Below, one piece after another: positions 1 through 9,550 of a stretch of 61,058 nt of DNA (positions within the stretch are counted from its first letter, which is position 1; every line of letters starts with the position of its first letter). The notes under the pieces are model-generated. The model had not been told where the DNA came from. It did not search any database and saw only the letters and a program-made list of their open reading frames with translations. The DNA comes from a virus, in the IMG/VR virus record IMGVR_UViG_3300010375_000022, positions 1 through 61,058 of that record; one strand, written 5' to 3'. Position numbers and translations under genes: made by a program.

Positions 1-63
1 GCAGAGTAGAAGGCGGCTTGGCGATGCGCAGTTGCAGCGGCGCATATGATCGCCGATTCGCCG

Positions 64-123
64 CAAGGGGGAAAGTGGTGGGCCGTCTAGGACTCGAACC
101 TAGGACCAAGAGATTAAGAGTCT
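64..123. repeat. attL: attL: 60-bp duplication of tRNA-Lys(CTT) 3' end
   Basis: This 60-bp stretch is identical to 60936-60995. It covers the 3' part of a tRNA-Lys from the anticodon loop through the T arm, acceptor strand and CCA, plus about a dozen bases beyond. The sequences diverge directly after position 123, so the tRNA is truncated here. This is the remnant left at the host side after integration; bases 1-63 are host flank with no gene I can call. Confidence 0.95.
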
Positions 124-227
124 GCTGGCCATTGCTTACTTTTCAACCACTTGTAGCAGGTTATTTTACGGTACAGTGGCGTCCAAGTGCAAGTTTCTAC
201 AGGAATAGCGCGCAGAATTTTACGGGG
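124..227. promoter_or_regulatory. Left attP arm with TTTTACGG motifs
   Basis: There is no gene in this stretch between attL and the last late gene. It holds TTTTACGG at 164-171 and 218-225 and TTTACG at 235-240. The same motif occurs at 60860-60867, with TTTTACGA at 60872-60879, near attR. Repeated short motifs on both sides of a phage core site are typical of integrase arm-binding sites. Assignment is inferred from motif repetition and position only. Confidence 0.45.
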
Positions 228-545
228 CTAAGCGTTTACGATTTCGCCGTTTCGGATGAACCCATGCCAGCCGCATGATGGGTACGGAGCGATTCGCAGG
301 ATGCTTGGGGAGAGAGTCAGGGTCTCGAACGTGTCGCCCTCGCGATGCCACCCCCGCTGGTCTGATGGTAGACCATCTGGCGGGTTCAAGAATGGTACCA
401 ACAGGCGCACGCCGCACGCACCACAGGGGCAGTCGAGTTCGATTGCGACACGTTCGCGGCGAGGAACCGGAGAGCCGTCAGACGTGCGTGTGACGCCCGG
501 GCCACCGCTCCCCACCCATTCTGGATTCAGATCAACGAGTCTCAC
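228..545 (-). CDS. DUF6527-like small phage protein
   Basis: A 105-residue protein of unknown function. A central CPCGACGVRLLVP segment, a TLSPSI segment and a C-terminal GWHGFIRNGE resemble the DUF6527 family of small phage proteins, which has conserved Cys/His positions that could bind a metal. It is the last gene of the late minus-strand operon; its start overlaps the stop of the giant upstream gene by 4 bp (ATGA), suggesting translational coupling. Family call is from recall of the motif pattern. Confidence 0.7.
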   Translation of the reverse strand: MRLVDLNPEWVGSGGPGVTRTSDGSPVPRRERVAIELDCPCGACGVRLLVPFLNPPDGLPSDQRGWHREGDTFETLTLSPSILRIAPYPSCGWHGFIRNGEIVNA

Positions 546-3500
546 GGCGATGCCCCCGCTCCTGCACCAACCTCTTCGCGCAACCGCGGCGCCAACTTCT
601 TGTTGAGCGCGATGCCGCCCTGCTGCTCGTCGCTGTACCGCGCGCGCGCGCGCAGGCTCTGCCGGATCGAGTCCGACTTGATCGCGATCTCGGGATAGGT
701 CTGGTTGAACTGGTGGATCTTCGCCATCGCGGCATCGGTGTCGGCGCCGCTGCGCACGGCCAACGCGTACGCGTTCATCAGCAACTTGCGCCGGTCGGTG
801 ATCTGCTGCTGGTAGTTCATCAGCGCGCTGTTCTGCTGCTGCTGCTCGAACAGCCGCGACGGGGAGAAGCCGAGCGCCTGGATGAGCGCCTCCGGCTTGG
901 TGATGTCCGGCACGATCGGGTCGCCGCGGAGCGTGTTGGCGCCCTCGTGCGCGAAGCGCAGGGACTTCATGGCGTCCTTGGCGAACTTCGGCATCATCGT
1001 TTCGATACCGCGCTCGACCTGGCCGTCGCCGACCATCTTCGAACCCACGTAGAAGTTCTTCACCATGCCGCCCAGCGGTCCGACGATCGAATCGAGCATC
1101 TGGTAGTACGCGTCCTTGCCCTCGAGCTCGCGGTCGGCGTCCTGGAACCAGAGGTTGCTCAGGCTGACGCGGTTCGACACCGTCGCGCCGGTGAGTTGGT
1201 CGATCGGGCCATCGGCGATGTACTTTGCGGCAGTGTCACCAAGATTCTCGGCCAACCAAGCCCGGTACTCGGTGTTGAAGTCGAACGGCTCGTCGTCGCC
1301 GAACAGCGTGTGCGCGGCGTTGCCGGCGAAGCGCATCGCGTTGATGATCGGCAGGCCCATGGTACCGGCCATGAGTCCGGTCATGCCCAGGATGCCCGTC
1401 AGCGTGCGTCGCGCGACGCTGCGCACCTCCGGCGTCTCACCCTTGAACGACTGGTACAGGTTCCGGTACATCGCCCAGGTCATGCCGATGCTGTAGTTCT
1501 TGAACTGCAGCGCGATGCGCGCGACGTTGTTCTGCATCATCCGCGGCCGGTTGGCGGCGGAGTAGTCGAAGTGCGTGCCGTTGATGATGTCCGACGCGTA
1601 TTGGACCGACTTGTTGAAATCCTTCGTTTTGCCGTACTCGAGACGGAATGCAGCCATGCCGGCCGACTCGCGGTTGATCACCTCGGCCTTATGGAACATG
1701 TAGCCTATCGCACTCATCGACTTGGCCCACGCCGGGCTCGACTGCAGCAGGTTACCTTCGGCTAAGCCCGCCAGGGTGTGCGTCTGGGTTTTGTCGATGT
1801 CGCCGCGCGCGCGCAGCGTGTTGTAGGCCTGCCGTTCGATCGGGTCGGTCAGCGTGCGGTCGATGTTCCCGAACGTGCGCAGTGCGTCACGCACGCCGGC
1901 GCCGAGCACGCTGGTCGCCTTGCCCCAGCCGTGCTGCGCGGCGAGCGCCGGAAGTGTGATCTGCGCGTTCTGGGTCAAGTTCACCAACGCCGACGCCGGG
2001 CTCGCGCCAAGGTGATAGAGGAACCCGATCGAGTTCGCCTTGTTGGCCAGCGCCGTGTCCTTCGGCGACATGATGAAGTCGTGCCGCATCTTCAGTTCGC
2101 GGAGCAGCGAATCACCGCGCGCGACGTCAAGCGCCGAGCTGGTGCTGGATCCGCCAAATTCCGAACCGCGGCGGTAACTGTCCATCGACATTTCCATGCC
2201 ATCGATCACGCCCTGCATCTGGTGCGCATACCGCAACCGGGCAAGCTGGTGCGCCCCATGAAACGAGTTCTTGGCGAACGCGCGCAGCGCATCGTCGCTG
2301 AAACCAGGCACGTTCTCGCGATGGATCGAATGCTTGCGCATCGACATTTCTGGCAAGGTCTTCAGGAACAGTTGGTAGATATCGTCCTGCACCTTTTCGG
2401 GGGCGTGGGCCTTCTTGAGAATGCCGATAATCTCGCTAACAAACGTCCCGCTCGGCGCGTTCTTCGCCTTGAAGTCGCTGTCGCGGCGCCCCTGCGCGTC
2501 GATGAAGAACCCAGCATCCCGTAGCTTCTTCTCTGCCTGCGAGGCGTCCTTGGCGGACTCGAACATTTTGAAGCCTTGGCGCCCCTCGCGGTCCGTGAAG
2601 CTGACCCAGAAATCGCCGTCGCGGTTGAGGGGAAAATAAACACCCTCTCGCCGCATCTGCTCGAACTGCAGGCGGATACGGTCTTTCATCGTGCGGGTGT
2701 AGTGCTCCCCCAGGTCGCCGCTCATTGAGTCGATGCGGCTGATCAAACCCTTCTCGGTTTCGTCGCGCATCTGGGAATACCAGTCGCGGGTCTCCTGGTA
2801 GAGGCGCTTGCCCTCCTCCGGCAGCGCGCCGTACCGCGCCACAAGGTCAGGCCAGCGCTCTTCGCGCAACTTCTCACGCTTGGGCAGATTCCGAAGGCGC
2901 TTCACTTCGTCCATCATCATGGACTTGTCGTCGCCAGGGCGGCCGCGCATCTGGTTGCGGATCTCTTTGATGCGGTCTTTGATGCCTTGCTTCGACCACT
3001 CGACCGGCTCGCCGCGGCTGTCTTCGAACGTCAGCTTGCTGTAACTCACGCTCGGGTCGAGTCCGTAGATCGTGGCATCGTGCATCACATCGGCAAGCTG
3101 CTTCGCTTCAGGCCGACGCCGACCCATCATGCCGGGCAGGCCTTTCTCGTAGCTGTACTTGCGCAGGTCCTCGGCGATCGCCGCGCCGCCGCGCTTGATC
3201 ATATTCTGCGGGTGTTCGGCCGCGTCCGGCGAACCTGCCATCAGTTGATTACGATCGGTTGCCAATTGCTGCATCAGGTCGCCGTACTGCTTCGCGCCCT
3301 TGAGTGCAGGATGGTCTTCCATCAGCTCGAGCACATGGCGCGTCTGTAGTGCACCCAGCGCGGCCGGACGGAAGTCCTCGGCTTTGCCGCGCATCCAGTC
3401 CTTAGCGCGCTGCCACATGCCATCGTCCGGCTTGCCGAGCACCTCATTGAGTCGGTCGACGGACGCTTGCGGCTTGCCGAAGTCTTCGGGCGCGTGCCCG

Positions 3501-6500
3501 CCCTGGTCGGGCATGCTGAACCAGCCTTTGTCTTCGGCGCGGTCCTTCGTGTTAGCCTCGTGCTTGAGGTCTTTCTTGATCGCGCTCTCGGCACGCGCGT
3601 TGCGCGCGGCTTCTTCAGGAGTGGCAGCCGGAGCTTCCGAACGGAAACGGTCCAAGGCGTCCGTAAACTCGGACGATGGCCAATCTACGCCGCTGGCTTG
3701 CCCATCTTCGAGGCGAATGCCTTTTGCGCCAAGGCGCTCGCTTCTCGCTTGTCTTGCCGCAGCTGCTCGATCTCGGAGCTCGTCAGCCGATCGGAAACCG
3801 ATGAGGTACCGGGCTTCGCTGGCGGTGAGGGCGGCAGGTTCGACGCCGAATTCTTCGCGGATTGCATCGCCGTACCTCCTCTCAATTTGCTTCAGCAGTG
3901 CTGGATCGGCGTGCAGTGTACCACCCTCACGCGCCGCGTTCACGAGTGTTGACGTTCCGACGACCTCGCCCCCCTTCGACTGGATGTAGTGGGCCAGATC
4001 CGCCAGCGTGCTACCCATCGTCGTGACATCGTCGACGAGCACGTACTTCTTGCCCTTCTCAACCGGGCCATCGAATTCCGAGCGGGCCAGCAGCCGCTGC
4101 ATCGCGTCGGCGCCGGTGTGGAACGTGCGGTTCGTCTGGACGATCTCGCGGTCGACATCGCCACCGGTGTGCGCGGCGAGGTATGCGGCTAGCGTTTGCG
4201 GAATGGCGTTCTTGCCGGTCGCCTCTTCGGCATGCGGCGCAACGAATGTCACATCGCTTCCCCAGCGCTGCTTCGCCTGCTCGGCCAGCGGCGCAGCGTT
4301 GCGATCGACCAAACGAATCGCCGCCTCACCGTCGCCAGCCTTCGCCGCGCGATAGTCAACATCGCGCTTCAACGGTTGGTCGTTACGCCATAACGAAGCG
4401 GTTTCGCCGGCCGCGCGCGGCACACCCGTGGCCCGAGCGAGACCTTCATCGCGATCGTCCGGCATCGAGAAACGAATGTCGGGGTTCTTGCGATCGAACG
4501 TACCGCGGTTGTCCACATCCTTGATCTGACCACTATCAAAGGCGATCCACTGCCGCTTGCCGTTGTCAAGATCGAGTCGGATGCCGTCGTATCCCTGCCG
4601 CTCAAGCCAGTTGCGCATCGCGCGTGCCTCGGCGGCGCTTTCGATCGAAAGGAATTGTTCCTTCGACATGATCGCCGGGTCTTTGATCGATGCGTAGGCG
4701 CCGATCACACGCTCGTACGCCGGCACGCCGTCGGCAGCCTTTTCCGCATACTTCTGCGCTTCAGCCTTGCTCTCCGTGAGGAAGTGACCCAATGGTGCAG
4801 TCTCGTGGCCAGTGTTCTCGCCGAGCCTGTCCTTGTCGAAAACGGTGAAGTCCTCTCCGGTGCCGTGATACAGGATCTTCGGCTTGCCGGCGGCGTCCAC
4901 CACCTCGCTGCCCTCAAAGTACTTTTTGAACGCGGCGGAGTCGGTCGGGTCGGCGCGATTGAATGCGAGCGCGCCCACCGCGGCGCGCCGGGCGTCGCCG
5001 GCGACGTCATCGGTGTGAATGAAATCCGCACTCTTGCGCAGCAGCCCGTGCAGGTCGGCTTCGCTGAATTTCAGATTCGGGAACATCTCCCGTACCCACG
5101 CACGCAACGCGGCGACCGCGCGGTCGAGGATGCCGTTCTTCACGCCGTTTTCGGCCATCACCGCGAGCAATTCGCTGGTGAACGTCTTCGGATCCGGGTT
5201 GCGGTAGCGGCGCTCGACCTCGTTGATCGTGTCGCGCATCGCCTTGCTGCCGAGTGTCTCGTCGTCGCGCAGGCGCTGCACGTCGGCAACGAGGCGATCC
5301 CAGCCGCCCTTAACGTGCTGGTCGATGATCTTCTCGATGCCGTGGTGGCCTACGACCTCGTGCACGACAGTGCGCAGTGCGCGGTCGATGTCCTTGATGT
5401 TTCGCGCAACGATGTAGGCCGTCTTGCCGTCGTAATAGCCGCGGGCATACTGGTAGCGGGCCGGCTCCGTGCGCATAGCTGAAGCGGGCAGTTCATCCGC
5501 CGATCGCAGAACCCGTACGCGCGGGGCGTTCGTGCCCCAGTCTTTCGTAGCTTCGCCGACCGCTGTGTCGATCTGGTGGAAATGAGCTTCGCTGAGTTGA
5601 TTGGCGCCGGATGGTTCGGTGTCGAACTGGCCAGCAGTTTCCGAACGCCGCGCCGTAGCCGCTTCCTCCACTCGACGCGCCAGCGTGGCTTTCGACTCGC
5701 GCACGCCTTTCACCGCCGGCGGCAATGGCTCCGGCTTGGGCTTTGGCTTGAGAGATTCCTTGAACTGGTCGAGCGACATTTCCTTCATGCCGCCGAAAGT
5801 CTTCAGGCCATTGGGGAAATTCGCCTCGTACGCCACCCGCGCATCGCGGCCGCGCGCGTACCCGATCATCGCCTTCTTCTCGTCAAAGGCTTTCGTGCCA
5901 GGCTTCATCTGGTCGATCACGAACACCTTGGCGTTCGGATCCTCGGCGTGCGGGCCAAGATAGACGTCGTGCGGTTCGCCGTCGCCGCCGTCTGTGCCGC
6001 GGATGTGTCCGTAGTGGTCCGAAGCGGGATGCTCCCATTCCTTGCCGAAACGATCCGTGCCGCGGCGCATGCCGCCCTTCGGGACCTGGATCGTCACGTC
6101 CAAGCCGTGCAGGTTGATGTGCCCCTGCTTGTAGTTGTTGGCCTCATGCTGCGCCGGCGACGGCTCAGGCAGATTGTTTTCGGGATGTGCGGCGCTTTCG
6201 CGCGCGGCACTATCCACCAACGCAGTTGCGTTTTTCGTTTCTTGCTGCGCGCGATCATAGGCATCGCGCAATGCCTGCTTGTCTCCGCCGAATACCTCTT
6301 TCGTGAGGTCAAAACGATCATTGACGCCGGGAATCATCCCCTCGCCTTTCACGATGAACGCAGACGGGTAGCCATCCTTCGTGCGCGTGATTCGCGATAC
6401 TTCGAAGCCGCCAAACTTGATCGGTTCGCCGGCGACGATTTTCCGCACGATGTCAGCTTGGTATTTCGCGCGGTTGGCGGCCGCCCTTTCCTTGGTCGAC

Positions 6501-9500
6501 TCCGTACCCTTCCCTTCCAGCAGCGCGGCGGCATGCTTCTCCGCACTCTCGGCTCTTTTGTACAACTTGACCGCATCACCCGCGCGCCGCACAGAGGCAT
6601 CGATCGCTTGCGCTTTGCGCTTGGTCATCTTCGTGAAGCCGACGCCCAACGGGAACGCGCTGCCCTTGTTCATTGGATCTTGGTTGCCGGCGGCTCTGTT
6701 GGCTTGCTTGCGCAAGTCGGCGGAGCGTGCAAGCGCATCGGTGATGTCTGCTTTGTCCTTAACGCTCAGAGCCACTCCAGCCGCTTCAGCCGCTGCGATG
6801 CGCTTGCTCGAAGACGCGGCGTCGGAAGCAGAAACCACGCCAACTGGCGTGGTTTCGGGGGGTTCTTTTACCAGACTTTCACTTTGCTCAGATCCGCGGT
6901 CTGGATGTGCTTGCGATCCTTTTCCAGCGCCGCGCGCGCGGGCTGCGGTGTCGACGGTGGGCTTTTCGGGTTCCAGGCGCGCGGCGCGCGCAACGTCCAT
7001 CGGGTCGAACTTTTGCGTCTTGCCAACGCGCTTCGACGGAACCGAGGCGAGATCGTCAGCCGGTACGGTTTGATCTTTCTTCAGGTCGCGCAGCGCCTGC
7101 AGCGCTTCTTTTCGGCCGAGCGGCTTGTCACCGAGCAGCGCGTGCACGTCGGCGGGATCAATGCGATCGCCTGCGACAATGCGCTGACGTTGAACCTCGC
7201 GCGATTCTGCTTCGGACAACTTCGGCGCCGCCGTCCGCAGTGCCTGCGGCTTGACGGCAGCGGCCGTGCCGTCGTCGAACTGTACGCGTGCGCTCATCTC
7301 GCCAGCGCGCGTCACGGTGCCGCTGCGGCCGGCGTGGTCGCCTTCGGCCACCGTTACTCTAGCGCCAGGCGCAACCTTGTCGGTCAGGTCCTGAGGAGTC
7401 CGAGCCGTACCTTCGTCAGCACCAGCAGCAGTCGCCACCTTGCCACCGTTCCCGCCCGCATCCACGCCACGTTCTGCATGCGCAACGGTTCCATCGGATT
7501 CTCCGGCGGTGGGTTTGGTGGGGGTGTCGAGCTTGGGCTCGACAGTCTTGAGCGCCTGCTCGATGTCGTCAGGATGCTGTTCGAACAATGCTTCCCGGGC
7601 AGATTGCTTTCCTTCCGGCTTCACGCCGATCTCGTCGAGCGCCGCCCGGGCCTGATCGTCAGTCAGGGCGTCCACGCGCGGCTTCAGCGCGGCAACGCGC
7701 TCATCGTTGGCCTGCTTTGCTTTGGAAACGTCCGTGGTAGTAGCATCAGCCGATGAGCCCGATTCCCCATTCCCCCCTTTTTGATCCGGTGGAGTTTGAT
7801 CTTCAGGTGTGGGCGGCTCGTGTTCGACTTTATTCTGATCAGGTTGTGCAGCGCGCGTATCAGGTGCAGACGACGATTCCAATTTTGGCGATGCCTCAGT
7901 TGGAGATTCCTTCCCTGCCTGCGCCCGAGGAATTTCAGGCAATGGCTCTGCGGATTGCTTCGCTCCCTCCTCCGCCGGCGCAGCTTCCGCTGTGGCTTGA
8001 GCGTTTCCTGAATCGCCTGTTCGGCTGGCTTCTTCCGTAGGCGGTTCCGTTCGCGCGTCGCCCGGGCGGAACCCTGCCTTACGCTCCGCCATCGCCGCCG
8101 TGCGCATCTGACGATTGAGATCTGGGTCGACGCCCCACTCTTCCGAAAGCATGCGCGACGCCGCAGGCGCGGTGGATTTTCCCGCCTGACTCGACGCATC
8201 GAACATGCGATGCCACTCATCCTTTAGCTCGTTCTCAGTCGGCTGGCGATGCTCGCCTGTGGCCTGGTCGATCCACGGCACGTTCGGCGGAATCGGAGGC
8301 GCTGCTTGCGGTACCTCCTCGGCGCCAGCTCGAGTATCGCGCACGCCGCCTTGTGCATCCCCCACAAAATCCGCCCGTGCGGCCCCGACTTCGGCTTGAT
8401 GCACTGGCGTCACCTGCTCGGCGGCGCGTGAGATCGGACCTGCCGCAGGTCGGTCGGGAATGACGTTTGCTGCGTCGGCCATTGTGCCAGGCGCAGCATC
8501 AGGGAAACGCGTGGTCGGAACCGGCCGATGGATACCGTGTGCGGCGCCGAGCACGAAGCCGGGCGCAAGACCAGAGGCCGCAGCTTCCGCGACACCCTCG
8601 GTCGCATCGGTCGGCACCGGATTGGTCACGTTGCCGAGCACCTGTCCTGCAGCGTTGAGTCCCGCGAACCCAACTCCCTCTGCCGCGCCGGCGCCGACGC
8701 GATCCGCCACGAACTTGCCCGCAGTGTCGCCGAGCGCTCGCGCGGTCGGGCGCGCTATCGTGTTGGCAATGCCCTCGCCGAGCGTGGACACACCCGGCAC
8801 TCTGCCCACCAAGCCGAGCGCCGCGCCGAACGCACCCTGCACGCCTGCCTGTCGATCGGCCACCTCTTGCGACAGCTGCGCGCGCGCATCCGCCGGCGTC
8901 ACGCCGGACTTGATCAGTTCCTGGTACCGCGGCACTGCGGCGATTTGCTCCTCACTCAGGTTGGCAACCTGCTGCTCGCCTGCTTTGCGGCCGCCGGCCT
9001 CGCCCTGCAGGCCGAAGGCGCCGACGCCGATCGCTGGGTTGATCAAGCCTGCGCCGATCGCCGGCGCCATGCTGGCGACCGACGTCACAGCCTTGCTCGC
9101 GATGTTCGTTGGCGTCAGGCCGCCTTCGTCGAGCAAACCCTTGTTCGTGGCGGCGGCGAACTCCGGCGAGACGTTGGCCGAGATGCCCTCGCCTTTCTTC
9201 TCGAGGCTTTCGCCGGTCGCGCGCGTCTTCTCCGGCGTCAGACCGATCGCTTCGTCGATCGTGCGACCGACCGGGATGGCTTCATTCAGGCGCTGGCCGA
9301 CATCGGCGGCGCCGCGCAGGATTTCGCCGGTCGCGCTCGTCGCCGTGCCTTTTGCTTGTTGCCACAGGTCACCCAGCGTCGACGACGGCTTCGGGCGCTG
9401 AATGGTCGATGGGTCAGCGAACGCATCAATGAAGGCGGGTTCAGCGCTACGCGCCGTTGGCCGCGGGATATTCGGCACATCGCTTGGAGTGGACGATGCG

Positions 9501-9547
9501 TCTGGAGCCGCATCCGGCTTCGCGAAAGCGTCAACAAAGTCGGTCAT
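542..9547 (-). CDS. Giant polyvalent protein (PPase-like, zincin, ART, PRTase, LPD38-like)
   Basis: A 3001-residue protein, by far the largest product, near the end of the virion operon, so probably packaged and ejected with DNA. Residues about 1-330 are Ala/Gly-rich with hydrophobic stretches. A SAP/KOW-like segment lies near 620-770. Residues about 1140-1290 resemble the pyrophosphatase-like domain of polyvalent proteins (GGMRRG, HYGHIRG, DVYLGP). A zincin motif HEVVGHHG is at 1396-1403. An ADP-ribosyltransferase-like domain begins near 1557 (KILYHGTGED). A phosphoribosyltransferase-like domain has VLVDDVTTMGST near 1835-1847. The C-terminal third resembles the helical LPD38 type. Family knowledge: such proteins are thought to act on host proteins, DNA or nucleotides just after entry. 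Which activities are functional here is not known. Confidence 0.85.
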   Translation of the reverse strand: MTDFVDAFAKPDAAPDASSTPSDVPNIPRPTARSAEPAFIDAFADPSTIQRPKPSSTLGDLWQQAKGTATSATGEILRGAADVGQRLNEAIPVGRTIDEAIGLTPEKTRATGESLEKKGEGISANVSPEFAAATNKGLLDEGGLTPTNIASKAVTSVASMAPAIGAGLINPAIGVGAFGLQGEAGGRKAGEQQVANLSEEQIAAVPRYQELIKSGVTPADARAQLSQEVADRQAGVQGAFGAALGLVGRVPGVSTLGEGIANTIARPTARALGDTAGKFVADRVGAGAAEGVGFAGLNAAGQVLGNVTNPVPTDATEGVAEAAASGLAPGFVLGAAHGIHRPVPTTRFPDAAPGTMADAANVIPDRPAAGPISRAAEQVTPVHQAEVGAARADFVGDAQGGVRDTRAGAEEVPQAAPPIPPNVPWIDQATGEHRQPTENELKDEWHRMFDASSQAGKSTAPAASRMLSEEWGVDPDLNRQMRTAAMAERKAGFRPGDARTEPPTEEASRTGDSGNAQATAEAAPAEEGAKQSAEPLPEIPRAQAGKESPTEASPKLESSSAPDTRAAQPDQNKVEHEPPTPEDQTPPDQKGGNGESGSSADATTTDVSKAKQANDERVAALKPRVDALTDDQARAALDEIGVKPEGKQSAREALFEQHPDDIEQALKTVEPKLDTPTKPTAGESDGTVAHAERGVDAGGNGGKVATAAGADEGTARTPQDLTDKVAPGARVTVAEGDHAGRSGTVTRAGEMSARVQFDDGTAAAVKPQALRTAAPKLSEAESREVQRQRIVAGDRIDPADVHALLGDKPLGRKEALQALRDLKKDQTVPADDLASVPSKRVGKTQKFDPMDVARAARLEPEKPTVDTAARARGAGKGSQAHPDRGSEQSESLVKEPPETTPVGVVSASDAASSSKRIAAAEAAGVALSVKDKADITDALARSADLRKQANRAAGNQDPMNKGSAFPLGVGFTKMTKRKAQAIDASVRRAGDAVKLYKRAESAEKHAAALLEGKGTESTKERAAANRAKYQADIVRKIVAGEPIKFGGFEVSRITRTKDGYPSAFIVKGEGMIPGVNDRFDLTKEVFGGDKQALRDAYDRAQQETKNATALVDSAARESAAHPENNLPEPSPAQHEANNYKQGHINLHGLDVTIQVPKGGMRRGTDRFGKEWEHPASDHYGHIRGTDGGDGEPHDVYLGPHAEDPNAKVFVIDQMKPGTKAFDEKKAMIGYARGRDARVAYEANFPNGLKTFGGMKEMSLDQFKESLKPKPKPEPLPPAVKGVRESKATLARRVEEAATARRSETAGQFDTEPSGANQLSEAHFHQIDTAVGEATKDWGTNAPRVRVLRSADELPASAMRTEPARYQYARGYYDGKTAYIVARNIKDIDRALRTVVHEVVGHHGIEKIIDQHVKGGWDRLVADVQRLRDDETLGSKAMRDTINEVERRYRNPDPKTFTSELLAVMAENGVKNGILDRAVAALRAWVREMFPNLKFSEADLHGLLRKSADFIHTDDVAGDARRAAVGALAFNRADPTDSAAFKKYFEGSEVVDAAGKPKILYHGTGEDFTVFDKDRLGENTGHETAPLGHFLTESKAEAQKYAEKAADGVPAYERVIGAYASIKDPAIMSKEQFLSIESAAEARAMRNWLERQGYDGIRLDLDNGKRQWIAFDSGQIKDVDNRGTFDRKNPDIRFSMPDDRDEGLARATGVPRAAGETASLWRNDQPLKRDVDYRAAKAGDGEAAIRLVDRNAAPLAEQAKQRWGSDVTFVAPHAEEATGKNAIPQTLAAYLAAHTGGDVDREIVQTNRTFHTGADAMQRLLARSEFDGPVEKGKKYVLVDDVTTMGSTLADLAHYIQSKGGEVVGTSTLVNAAREGGTLHADPALLKQIERRYGDAIREEFGVEPAALTASEARYLIGFRSADELRDRAAAARQARSERLGAKGIRLEDGQASGVDWPSSEFTDALDRFRSEAPAATPEEAARNARAESAIKKDLKHEANTKDRAEDKGWFSMPDQGGHAPEDFGKPQASVDRLNEVLGKPDDGMWQRAKDWMRGKAEDFRPAALGALQTRHVLELMEDHPALKGAKQYGDLMQQLATDRNQLMAGSPDAAEHPQNMIKRGGAAIAEDLRKYSYEKGLPGMMGRRRPEAKQLADVMHDATIYGLDPSVSYSKLTFEDSRGEPVEWSKQGIKDRIKEIRNQMRGRPGDDKSMMMDEVKRLRNLPKREKLREERWPDLVARYGALPEEGKRLYQETRDWYSQMRDETEKGLISRIDSMSGDLGEHYTRTMKDRIRLQFEQMRREGVYFPLNRDGDFWVSFTDREGRQGFKMFESAKDASQAEKKLRDAGFFIDAQGRRDSDFKAKNAPSGTFVSEIIGILKKAHAPEKVQDDIYQLFLKTLPEMSMRKHSIHRENVPGFSDDALRAFAKNSFHGAHQLARLRYAHQMQGVIDGMEMSMDSYRRGSEFGGSSTSSALDVARGDSLLRELKMRHDFIMSPKDTALANKANSIGFLYHLGASPASALVNLTQNAQITLPALAAQHGWGKATSVLGAGVRDALRTFGNIDRTLTDPIERQAYNTLRARGDIDKTQTHTLAGLAEGNLLQSSPAWAKSMSAIGYMFHKAEVINRESAGMAAFRLEYGKTKDFNKSVQYASDIINGTHFDYSAANRPRMMQNNVARIALQFKNYSIGMTWAMYRNLYQSFKGETPEVRSVARRTLTGILGMTGLMAGTMGLPIINAMRFAGNAAHTLFGDDEPFDFNTEYRAWLAENLGDTAAKYIADGPIDQLTGATVSNRVSLSNLWFQDADRELEGKDAYYQMLDSIVGPLGGMVKNFYVGSKMVGDGQVERGIETMMPKFAKDAMKSLRFAHEGANTLRGDPIVPDITKPEALIQALGFSPSRLFEQQQQNSALMNYQQQITDRRKLLMNAYALAVRSGADTDAAMAKIHQFNQTYPEIAIKSDSIRQSLRARARYSDEQQGGIALNKKLAPRLREEVGAGAGASP

Positions 9548-9550
9548 GGG

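Noticed and set aside
713-1765. Long plus-strand open frames opposite the giant gene (also 5576-7756 and 8528-9838)
   Set aside because: They lie antisense to the giant minus-strand gene, have Arg/Ala/His-rich composition typical of antisense frames in GC-rich DNA, and lack ribosome-binding sites and domains.
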